A stretch of DNA of 64,000 nt. Origin: CAVVDT01 sp963747005 (GTDB lineage: Bacteria; Pseudomonadota; Alphaproteobacteria; Rhizobiales; Aestuariivirgaceae). Of this stretch, positions 1-6,813 are shown in pieces (the stretch's first letter is position 1; each line of letters opens with the position of its first letter). Below the pieces are notes generated by a model. That model searched no databases and was not told the origin of the DNA. It saw only the letters and a program-made list of their open reading frames with translations. The stretch is from positions 62,001 to 126,000 of the forward strand of contig CAVVDT010000013.1 of the NCBI GenBank assembly GCA_963747005.1. Direction: 5' to 3'. The translations under genes were made by a program, and so were the position numbers.

Positions 1-2
1 TC

Positions 3-545
3 GAGACGGCGGCACCTGCCGAGGCCAACGTAAAAATCTATCAGATTTCCGGCTTCGTGAAGTGGTTCGACGTGACCAGGGGCTATGGCTTCGTCATCCC
101 CGACAACGGCATGCCGGACGTCTTGCTGCACCTGTCATGCCTGAAGCGCGACGGCTACGAGGCACCGCTCGAAGGGACCCGGGTGGTGTGCGATGCCGTG
201 GAGCGCCAGAAGGGCTATCAGTGCCTCAGGGTGCTGGAAGTCGACACCTCGACCGCCATTCACCCGGTGGAGCGCCCGGTGCGCACCCATGTCAGCGTCG
301 CGGCCACCAGCGAATGGGTCAGGGTGCGGGTCAAATGGTTCAACCGGGTGCGCGGTTTCGGCTTCCTCACCGAAGGCGACGACCGACCGGATATTTTCGT
401 GCACATGGAAACTCTGCGCAAGACGGCGATCGCCGAGTTGCAGCCCGACCAGTATGTCTATGTGCGCTTCGGCGACGGCCCCAAGGGCCGCATGGCCGCG
501 GAAGTCCGCATCAGCCTGACCGAAGGGCCGCCCCACACCAACTGA
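3..545 (+). CDS. Two-domain cold-shock protein (5' end outside the window)
   Basis: Single-stranded nucleic-acid-binding protein of the CspA family, probably an RNA chaperone or antiterminator. Two cold-shock domains are visible. The first has GFVKWFDVTRGYGFVIPD with the DVLLHLS strand; the second has VRVKWFNRVRGFGFLTE with DIFVHMETL. Both keep the aromatic RNP1 core, and a linker of about 40 residues separates them. This double-domain layout is common in Hyphomicrobiales. A GTG at 57 is a possible start, but the frame is open to the left edge and position 57 falls inside the first beta strand, so the true start must lie upstream. The stop is 10 bp from the end of the convergent patatin gene. 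Confidence 0.93.
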   Translation, partial: ETAAPAEANVKIYQISGFVKWFDVTRGYGFVIPDNGMPDVLLHLSCLKRDGYEAPLEGTRVVCDAVERQKGYQCLRVLEVDTSTAIHPVERPVRTHVSVAATSEWVRVRVKWFNRVRGFGFLTEGDDRPDIFVHMETLRKTAIAELQPDQYVYVRFGDGPKGRMAAEVRISLTEGPPHTN

Positions 546-555
546 GCGGACGCCC

Positions 556-1626
556 TCACAGGAACGTCGCGGCGATATCCACGGTCGACTGTTCGCCGAG
601 GTGGACATAATTCTCATCGAGCCATGCCGCCGCGTAGTCGCGGCCGGCGTCGCGCAGATGGCACAGGAACGTCCAGTCGGCATTGAACTTGCTGGCCACG
701 CCGAGCCTCACCATGACGTCGTCGGCCGAGATCGCATGCACCAGCATCTTCTTCAGACGCGCTGCCAACTCGTCGTGCTCGTCGATCAGCGAGGTGACAA
801 AGGCGATCGCCCGCATCTCGCGCATCAGCGAGGAGTTGAAGCTGATCTCGCTGATGCGGTTGAAGATGCCGGTGGCCGTGGTCGGCACCTCGGCCCGGTT
901 GAGCGGGTTGATGTGGATGATCAGGACATCGCGGCTGTCGCAATGGTAGATCAGCGGGAAGATGGCGGGGTTGCCCATATAGCCGCCGTCCCAGTAGGCC
1001 TCGCCGTCGATCTCCACCGCCTGGAACAGGAACGGCAGGCAGGCCGAAGCCAGCACCGCGTCGGCGGTCAACTCGGTGTTGTCGAAGATCTTGACCTTGC
1101 CGGTGCGCACGTTGGTCGCACACAGGAAAATCCTGACCGGGCAGTTCGACTTGTGGATGGCGTCGAAATCGACCGAGCGCTCGAGCACGCCGCGCAAGGG
1201 ATTATGGTTCATGGGGTTGAGCTGGTAGGGCGAGAACATCCGCGTCATCAGATCGAACATCATGAAGACCGGCGAATTGTCCAGCCCGTGGCTGCCGGTG
1301 AGCCGATCGAGGGGGCTCGGTTGCAGCGGGCTCAAGGTGGCGCTCTCGCTGACGCGCTTCCAGAAGCGCGTGAGCGCCTCGCGCGCGCCCTGGGCACCGC
1401 CCAGAGCCATGCCGGATGCCATGACGGCAGCATTCATCGCACCGGCGCTGGTCGCCACGATGCCGTCATAGGCAATGCGCTCATCTTCCAGCAGGCGGTC
1501 GAGAACGCCCCAGGTGAAAGCACCATGGGCGCCGCCGCCCTGAAGCGCCAGGTTGATGGTCCTGACATCGGTGCGCCCCGGCGCTCCGGTCCCGCGCGAC
1601 GTCCGCATTCTTGCCTGACCGGTCAT
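556..1626 (-). CDS. Patatin-like phospholipase
   Basis: Predicted lipid acyl hydrolase using a Ser-Asp dyad. The 356-residue product shows the glycine-rich oxyanion loop GGGAHG at about residues 30-35, the nucleophile elbow ATSAG with Ser60, and the DGG motif with Asp213 (YWDGGYMGNP). I chose the ATG at 1626 because a purine-rich GAGGGGAA lies just before it. An in-frame ATG 45 bp further upstream has no comparable signal. There is no signal peptide, so it is probably cytoplasmic or a peripheral membrane enzyme. It stands alone, convergent with the cold-shock gene, and its substrate is unknown. Confidence 0.9.
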   Translation of the reverse strand: MTGQARMRTSRGTGAPGRTDVRTINLALQGGGAHGAFTWGVLDRLLEDERIAYDGIVATSAGAMNAAVMASGMALGGAQGAREALTRFWKRVSESATLSPLQPSPLDRLTGSHGLDNSPVFMMFDLMTRMFSPYQLNPMNHNPLRGVLERSVDFDAIHKSNCPVRIFLCATNVRTGKVKIFDNTELTADAVLASACLPFLFQAVEIDGEAYWDGGYMGNPAIFPLIYHCDSRDVLIIHINPLNRAEVPTTATGIFNRISEISFNSSLMREMRAIAFVTSLIDEHDELAARLKKMLVHAISADDVMVRLGVASKFNADWTFLCHLRDAGRDYAAAWLDENYVHLGEQSTVDIAATFL

Positions 1627-1857
1627 GGCGTTTCCCCTCGGGTCATCGATTTTCTCGCCCGGCAGGCGCACGCCTCAAGTCGAGGTGGCGCCCGTCAGGC
1701 GCAGGAAAGCGGCGACCTCGGCCATCTCCCTCAAACGACGCGTACCGCGTGTCGGGTTGCCGCGCCAGCAGAATTTGGCAATGCAACGGCCGTGCCACCC
1801 CGCGGACGGCCTGTCGGGATGGCTTTTCGAGTCCGAAAGCCGGCGCACTTTGGCGGC

Positions 1858-2091
1858 GATGGCTGCGGCAACGACACCATCACCGACTTCGCCGGCCCCA
1901 ACAAGGAGAAGATCGACCTGTCCGGCGTCAGCGGCATCGCTGACTTTGCCGATCTGGTCGCCAACCACCTGGGGGACCACGGCACTTTCGTGGTGATCGT
2001 CGGCGGCGCCAACTCGATCGGGCCCAATGGTGTCACCATCAGCCAGTTCGGCGCCGGCCACACTTCTGCGGGAGTCGATTTCATCTTCTGA
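1858..2091 (+). pseudogene. RTX protein C-terminal remnant
   Basis: About 78 codons match the C-terminal secretion region of both intact RTX genes downstream almost residue for residue (CGNDTITDF, KEKIDLSGVSGIADFADL, ending VDFIF and a stop). Nothing upstream resembles an RTX protein: the frame runs open into the patatin antisense strand, and the calcium-binding nonapeptides and start region are missing. The conserved reading frame and the synonymous-type differences suggest recent descent from a third full-length copy. It ends 40 bp before the recombinase gene, so it probably marks one edge of the rearrangement that brought the recombinase in. Confidence 0.85.
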
Positions 2092-2130
2092 GGCCGGTGA
2101 CCGCAGTTTGTTTCATAATGCATCCCCTCG

Positions 2131-4218
2131 TCAGAACCCGGGCAGTCGGATAAACTTATCGTATTGATATTGCTCGTAAACCTTGGGCCTTCTGTCGATT
2201 ACGCGCTGCACCCCTATGCGCACCTCTTCGGAGGAGAGCGCTTCAACCGGCACCAGCCACGGCGAACCCGGCAGGATCTGTTTCGCCGGCAGGATGCCCT
2301 TGAGGACCAGGCTCTTTGCGGATCCCACGCAGATGCCAAGCCGCTCTGCTGCTTTCATCAGGCTAACGATCTCGCCATCCGCTTTGTCTGGATCGTATTC
2401 GGGTATGCCGAGACGCTCGCGCATTTCGCGCACCCGGAACGTCGTCCAGGTCTCGCCGTTGCCGGTCTTGCAGCGCATCCGGTTGAGCGAGACGGCAAGC
2501 TCGCGGTCTGGCCAGTGTCCGGCAAGCTTGCGCAGTGCTTCGACGGCGCTTGGCGCCATGTCTGGACAACGGCCGGTCTTGACGCGAGCAACACGCACCT
2601 CGGTGTGACGCCCGCCGGTCCAATGGATCAGCAGCACGGCCTCGTTGGTCGCTTCGTCGAGGTCGCACACGATTTCCTGAACCAGAATATGGACGAGGCG
2701 CTGCTTGGTCCGGGTGTCGGTCGAGGGCGCGTTCCACACCGCCGGCAGATCGTGAGCGAGTTGGAGCAGACGGGCACGATCGATCTTCGGGCGCGTCGCC
2801 GACATCGCGGACAGCTCGGTGATCCGCCGCTCAAGTGCGGCCACGCGCTCCAACGCATCGTTCCAGCGCGCCTCGAGCTCGCGGGCGACGTGGCGCTTGG
2901 CGGGGTCGACCAACTCATATCTGCGCCCGGCCAGCGATGCGTCGTAGCGGGCGGCTTCCAGCTCCCGCTCAACGGCGGCGACGATATCCTGGCGTGAACG
3001 CTCGGCCTGATCCGAGGCAAAGATCGCGGCTTCCACGGCGCGATCGGAGACAGCCTCCAGGATCTGCAGGGCGACGGCGCGATCAATCCGCACGCCACCA
3101 ATACCGATGCACAGTCCTGCGCCGACATGAGCATCATCGCCGCGGCACTGGTAGCGATGGGCGTTGCCCTTCGCCATGCCATAGAAGACGCGCATCATCC
3201 GCCCGCAGCGGCCGCACCGCATCACCCCGGTGAGCAATGCGCGCCCGCCACGCGCCGATTTGCGCGCGCAGTTTTTCTTCATGTGCGCATTCTCGAGCAA
3301 GAGCTTCTGGTTGTCCTCGTATTCCTGCCAGCTGATGTAGCCGGGGTGATTGTCGCGCAACAGCACATTCCATTCGTCGCGCGGCTTCCTGATCCCACTG
3401 GCCTTGCGGGCGCGCCCGTCGACAATTCGCGTTCGCTGCGCCCTTCTGCCGAAGGCATAGGCGCCGGCATATAGCGGATTGTGAAGAATCTGCATGACAC
3501 TGTGGTAGGCGGGTGCCTTCCAGATCAGCTTGCAGACGTCAACGTTGCGTCGGGCCACGGGCATCTTGATATCCGCCGACCGCAACCAAAGAAACACCTG
3601 TCGCGCGCTGCCCAGTTCGCGGAACTTCGCGAAGACCAGCCGGATCGCGTGGGCCACGTGCTCGTCGGGATCGATATCGATCTTTCCGGCCTCGCTCCAG
3701 CAGAACCCCGGAGGGAGCATGAAGCGGAACTCGCCGCGCTTGGCCTTGGAGTCGCGTGCGGCGATGCCGCGCTGTCGCATCAGACTCAGTTCGTATTCCG
3801 ACATCGTTCCCTTCAACCCAAGCAACAGCCGGTCATTGACCAGCCGCGGATCGTAAGCGCCATCCGGATCGACGACCAGCGTGCCGGCCAGGGCGCACAG
3901 GTCGATCAGATGATGCCAGTCGCGGCCGTTGCGCGCCAGACGTGAGGCCTCAATGCAATACACCGCGCCGACGTCGCCGGAGCAGACCATGGTGACAAGC
4001 CGCTCAAAACCGGGACGTTGCATCGCCCCAGAGCCCGAGCGGCCAAGATCGTCGTCGATCACCGTCACCGATGCAAAACCGGCCGCTTCCGCCGCCCCCG
4101 CGAGGTCATACTGCCGGCGCTGGCTTTCCAGATTGCCGGTCACTTGCGACATGGTCGACTGACGGACGTAAACCACCGCGGCGCGGGCAAAGTGGTCAGG
4201 CGTGATCTTTGCGCTCAT
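2131..4218 (-). CDS. Large serine recombinase
   Basis: A 695-residue site-specific recombinase of the large serine (resolvase/invertase) class. The N-terminal catalytic domain begins at VVYVRQSTMSQ, giving nucleophile Ser21, and contains DDDLGRSGSG and the SRLARNGRDW arginine region. It is followed by a recombinase domain (about residues 170-290) and a zinc-ribbon region (MRCGRCGRMMR with a later YQCRG). A coiled-coil stretch and a long C-terminal domain complete it. A GGAGG lies just before the ATG at 4218. Two small frames overlap its 5' end, an arrangement I recall from rhizobial recombinase loci. It lies among RTX gene copies and probably belongs to a mobile element whose ends I could not define. 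Confidence 0.95.
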   Translation of the reverse strand: MSAKITPDHFARAAVVYVRQSTMSQVTGNLESQRRQYDLAGAAEAAGFASVTVIDDDLGRSGSGAMQRPGFERLVTMVCSGDVGAVYCIEASRLARNGRDWHHLIDLCALAGTLVVDPDGAYDPRLVNDRLLLGLKGTMSEYELSLMRQRGIAARDSKAKRGEFRFMLPPGFCWSEAGKIDIDPDEHVAHAIRLVFAKFRELGSARQVFLWLRSADIKMPVARRNVDVCKLIWKAPAYHSVMQILHNPLYAGAYAFGRRAQRTRIVDGRARKASGIRKPRDEWNVLLRDNHPGYISWQEYEDNQKLLLENAHMKKNCARKSARGGRALLTGVMRCGRCGRMMRVFYGMAKGNAHRYQCRGDDAHVGAGLCIGIGGVRIDRAVALQILEAVSDRAVEAAIFASDQAERSRQDIVAAVERELEAARYDASLAGRRYELVDPAKRHVARELEARWNDALERVAALERRITELSAMSATRPKIDRARLLQLAHDLPAVWNAPSTDTRTKQRLVHILVQEIVCDLDEATNEAVLLIHWTGGRHTEVRVARVKTGRCPDMAPSAVEALRKLAGHWPDRELAVSLNRMRCKTGNGETWTTFRVREMRERLGIPEYDPDKADGEIVSLMKAAERLGICVGSAKSLVLKGILPAKQILPGSPWLVPVEALSSEEVRIGVQRVIDRRPKVYEQYQYDKFIRLPGF

Positions 4219-4477
4219 CCCCGCCTCCCTGGTCCGCTTCGACCGCCAGCGCCTCCAGCAACAGGTCGGCCAGAGCCTCGACCAACCCCTTCGTGTTTTG
4301 GCTCACTGGGGGATAAGGAATTTGACGTTCCAGCTCGAAGACGAGCTGCGCGCGATTGCGATATCGGCTTCTCCGCACTGTCCCTCTCCTTCTTCCTTGA
4401 AGGGCGGGATTGTGCGCCTCGCTTCCGATTCGCGCCGAGCGACGCGAGAACGGCACCCAGCTCGTTGAGACCGTCAA
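4196..4477 (-). CDS. Small ORF overlapping the recombinase start
   Basis: A frame of up to 93 codons ends 23 bp inside the recombinase gene, so its translation could be coupled to the recombinase. The second half (LVFELERQIPYPPVSQNTK, then GLVEALADLLLEALAVE) has the composition of a real short protein with an amphipathic helix. The first 35 residues are arginine-rich and may be noncoding. The leftmost candidate start is a TTG and is doubtful; the true start may be internal. From memory, similar small proteins sit directly before recombinases of this type in rhizobia, but no function is known to me. It is out of frame with the overlapping ORF at 4215-4661. Confidence 0.45.
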   Translation of the reverse strand: MTVSTSWVPFSRRSARIGSEAHNPALQGRRRGTVRRSRYRNRAQLVFELERQIPYPPVSQNTKGLVEALADLLLEALAVEADQGGGDERKDHA

Positions 4478-4661
4478 TGCTGATCTCTGGCGGCCCGAGC
4501 ATCATGCCCGAGCAATAGCCGGCATCGAACATCCAGTTCGGCAGTTCGCGGCAAAGATCAGGTCGCTCGTTCGTATAGATGCACGTCAACGCCTTGCCGC
4601 GGCGAAACGGCGAGACCTGCAACGTTCGCCCAAACAGCGGATGCCAGGGGTAGGCGACGGT
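4215..4661 (-). CDS. Small ORF upstream of the recombinase (start unresolved)
   Basis: The frame reads VAYPWHPLFGRTLQV, then KALTCIYTNERPDLCREL, PNWMFDAGYC and GPPEISIDGLNELGAVLASL. This is convincing protein, with two tryptophans and several cysteines. The WHPLFG start resembles the HPFHPLxG opening of small recombinase-associated proteins (DUF5372-type, from memory). The last 50 residues are glycine/arginine-rich and overlap the frame at 4196-4477, so they may be a run-on after a frameshift. A TTG at 4622 would cut off the WHPLFG segment, and no ATG or GTG with a ribosome site was found upstream, so the start may be lost. I place the gene in the recombinase module; its function is unknown. 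Confidence 0.5.
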   Translation of the reverse strand, partial: TVAYPWHPLFGRTLQVSPFRRGKALTCIYTNERPDLCRELPNWMFDAGYCSGMMLGPPEISIDGLNELGAVLASLGANRKRGAQSRPSRKKERDSAEKPISQSRAARLRAGTSNSLSPSEPKHEGVGRGSGRPVAGGAGGRSGPGRRG

Positions 4662-4707
4662 CGCAAATCGAAAACCGTATGTAGAATGTCGGTAGTTGGC
4701 AGCACTG

Positions 4708-4756
4708 GCGCATGAAACCGAAAAGTGGAAACCGCCTTTCGGATAACATCATGTTC
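4708..4756. repeat. RIME-like intergenic palindrome, copy A (decayed)
   Basis: The stretch GCATGAAACCGAAAAGTGG and, after it, CTTTCGGATAACATCATG matches the clean palindrome at 10301-10349 in order and spacing (CATGA, CGAAAAG, CTTTTCGG, ATCATG). This is the pattern of small palindromic intergenic repeats common in rhizobial genomes. The copy has mismatches in both arms. It lies immediately upstream of a duplicated promoter block for RTX genes, in the same relative position as copy B at 6619. Confidence 0.6.
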
Positions 4757-4823
4757 AAACTCCTGGAATCTATCGGTTTTTATGCCATTGGGCGATCATA
4801 CCGGATGGCATGATGATCTAGGG

Positions 4824-4852
4824 TTGTGCCAACATTTACTTGACGTTATCGT
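4824..4852 (+). promoter_or_regulatory. Candidate promoter of the decayed RTX gene
   Basis: TTGTGC and TATCGT are separated by 17 bp and lie about 50 bp before the ATG at 4904. The same block occurs upstream of the intact gene at 6814 (TTGTGT, 17 bp, TATTGT). The surrounding sequence, including the small inverted repeat around GTTGTG and CAAC, is conserved between the two copies. Conservation between paralogues is the main support; the hexamers are only moderate matches to consensus. Confidence 0.4.
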
Positions 4853-4903
4853 GTCATCCGATGTCGGATAGCTTTCGTTCCACGTGCCGTGCCAGGAATG
4901 CCC

Positions 4904-5281
4904 ATGTCAACTGCCAGTGAACTCTTCAGCCAGGGTCTTCGCGTCCACGTCAATGACGAAACGATAGGTTCACAATCCGGTTCGGACATCGCCCCGCTCG
5001 ACGGTGGCGGGTCGGGCGACAGCCTTTATGGTGGTGGGGGTGTCGATTTTGCCGGCCATGCGTCGGCTTCCGCCTGTGTGCGGGCCGACCTCTTGAACCC
5101 GACCAACAACACCGAAGTCGCGCAATCCGCGGTCTGGTCGCCGGTTCACATGGGAAATGTCGGTTCCGTCCTGTTTCCGGCAGGTTTGCCATTTTCACCA
5201 CCGGTTTGTCTTTCTGAATGCCTGGAATCATTCGGCTTGCCGGGATGCCACATGGCGGACGGACCTGTGGCATGGAGCTGA
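4904..5281 (+). pseudogene. RTX gene shortened by internal deletion
   Basis: The first 25 residues (MSTASELFSQGLRVHVND) match the start of the 952-residue RTX protein. After SDIAPLDGGG the sequence jumps directly to GSGDSLYGGGGVDFAGHASA and LLNPTNNTE, which in the intact gene lie about 400 codons further on. The join falls on a GGCGGCGG-type run present at both places, so a deletion through microhomology is likely. After about position 5115 RTX similarity stops and the frame runs through unrelated sequence to 5281. No C-terminal secretion region remains. The ribosome site and promoter block are still intact, so a short product could be made. Confidence 0.75.
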
Positions 5282-5395
5282 TTGAGCCCATGCCGATACC
5301 ACCAGAAGACCAGGGTGCGGGAAATGCTGTCTGAATCGGAATTCAGGCAACTGATCAACATCAGTGTGCGGCAGCAACAATGAGAGGACATACGT

Positions 5396-6601
5396 GTGTC
5401 TACATATCAGCGAACTGACCGGCTGTTCGGCGCCGACTTCACAAGTTTGATGCAGTTGTTCGATAGCTCGACTGGCAGCCCGGTCGCGTTCCTGAACAGC
5501 ACTGCAAACTCACTGCTGGGTACCGTCTCTGTCTTTAGTCGCTCTGCTATCATCCTGACAGATGGCACGGAGATCGTGCTTAGTGGCTCCGGGTACAGCA
5601 TAGACAAAATCGGCAACGCCCTCACGTTAAGCGGATCCGTAGACAAGATCCTGCATGTGGTTACAGGACTCCACACCGTGTTGGAGGTGGTGGACGGCTT
5701 CACTGCCAACTACTCCGTATCGGCTGAAGGCGAGCAGATCAGCGCCGACTTCTCCGACTTTGCCTCGCTCTTCGCGGCCGGCGACCATGTCAATGGCGAT
5801 TCATTGAATGACCTCTTGAAGGGTTTTGGGGGCAACGACACCATCGTTGGCGATGGTGGCCGCGACACGATTGTCGGCGGAAGCGGCGACGACCGGCTGG
5901 TGGGCAACGGCGATGCCGATACCCTGTTCGGCGGCGGCGGTGACGACACGCTGTTCGGCGGCGGCGGGGCCGACAACCTCGACGGCGGCGCCGGTTTCGA
6001 TCGGGTCGGCTACTTCTTTTCCGCCGCTGCCGTCACAGTCGACCTGAGTACCGGGCGTGGCTCGGGCGGGCTGGCCAACGGCGATACCTTGAGCCACGTC
6101 GAGGCGGTGTTCGGCTCCGACAAGTTCGGCGATACCCTCATCGGGCGTGCCGGGGTCAATGTCTCGCTGCACGGCAATGGCGGCGGTGATTTCCTCAAAG
6201 GCCTCAGCGGCAATGACACCCTGTCCGGCGACAATGGCAATGATACCCTCAAGGGCGGCTTCGGCGATGATGTGCTGAATGGCGGCAAGGGTGGGGATCA
6301 CCTGATCGGCGGTGGCGGCAACGACAAGCTGACCGGCGGCAGCGGGCCCGACACCTTCGTCTTCGTCGACGGCTTCGGCAACGACACCATCACCGACTTC
6401 TCAGGCGTCAACAAGGAGAAGATCGACCTCTCCGGCGTCAGCGGCATCGCTGACTTTGCCGATCTGGTCGCCAACCATCTGGATGACCACGGCAGTTTCG
6501 TAGTGATCGTCGACGGCACCGACTCGATCAAGCTCGACGGTGTCACCATGAGCCAGTTCGGCGCCGGCCACGCTTTTGCGGGAACCGATTTCATCTTCTG
6601 A
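5396..6601 (+). CDS. RTX calcium-binding protein with unusual N-terminal domain
   Basis: A 401-residue protein with three parts. Residues 1-130 form a beta-rich domain I do not recognise (LTDGTEIVLSGSGYSIDKIG). Residues about 138-320 carry RTX nonapeptides of the GGxGxDxLx type in two blocks, split by a 45-residue spacer (VGYFFSAAAVTVDLSTG). Residues 325-401 form the C-terminal region ending TDFIF, typical of type I secreted proteins. RTX repeats fold as a calcium-bound beta roll outside the cell. The start is a GTG at 5396 preceded by AGAGGA. The C-terminal 200 residues are nearly the same as in the larger neighbour, while the N-terminal domain is different. No catalytic motif is visible and no secretion genes are in the window. 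Confidence 0.88.
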   Translation: MSTYQRTDRLFGADFTSLMQLFDSSTGSPVAFLNSTANSLLGTVSVFSRSAIILTDGTEIVLSGSGYSIDKIGNALTLSGSVDKILHVVTGLHTVLEVVDGFTANYSVSAEGEQISADFSDFASLFAAGDHVNGDSLNDLLKGFGGNDTIVGDGGRDTIVGGSGDDRLVGNGDADTLFGGGGDDTLFGGGGADNLDGGAGFDRVGYFFSAAAVTVDLSTGRGSGGLANGDTLSHVEAVFGSDKFGDTLIGRAGVNVSLHGNGGGDFLKGLSGNDTLSGDNGNDTLKGGFGDDVLNGGKGGDHLIGGGGNDKLTGGSGPDTFVFVDGFGNDTITDFSGVNKEKIDLSGVSGIADFADLVANHLDDHGSFVVIVDGTDSIKLDGVTMSQFGAGHAFAGTDFIF

Positions 6602-6618
6602 GCCCGGCGACAGCACTG

Positions 6619-6666
6619 GAGCGTGATGCCGAGATATGGAAATCACTATTCGGTTAACATCATGCT
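6619..6666. repeat. RIME-like intergenic palindrome, copy B (decayed)
   Basis: GAGCGTGATGCCGAGATATG, then ATTCGGTTAACATCATGCT, aligns with the palindromes at 4708 and 10301. The outer arms (GAGCGTGAT and ATCATGCT) are better kept than the inner arms. It begins 18 bp after the stop of the 401-residue RTX gene and just before the promoter block of the next one. Its position mirrors copy A, so it was probably carried along in the duplication of the RTX upstream region. Confidence 0.6.
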
Positions 6667-6733
6667 GTACCCCTTGGGCCCTATAGGTTTTATACGATTG
6701 GATGATTCGGCCCGATGGCATGATGAGCTAGGG

Positions 6734-6762
6734 TTGTGTCAACATATACATGACGTTATTGT
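6734..6762 (+). promoter_or_regulatory. Candidate promoter of the 952-residue RTX gene
   Basis: TTGTGT, a 17-bp spacer and TATTGT lie 52 bp before the ATG at 6814. The first hexamer sits inside the inverted repeat GTTGTGTCAAC, which could be an operator. The whole block from about 6720 to the start codon is conserved with 4810-4904. Confidence 0.42.
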
Positions 6763-6813
6763 ACCAGCGGAACTCTGATAGATTTCGTTCCACGTGCCGT
6801 GCCAGGAGTGCCC

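Noticed and set aside
601..1857. Long plus-strand frame leading into the RTX remnant
   Set aside because: It is antisense to the patatin gene and has a composition typical of shadow frames; only its last 78 codons are RTX-derived.
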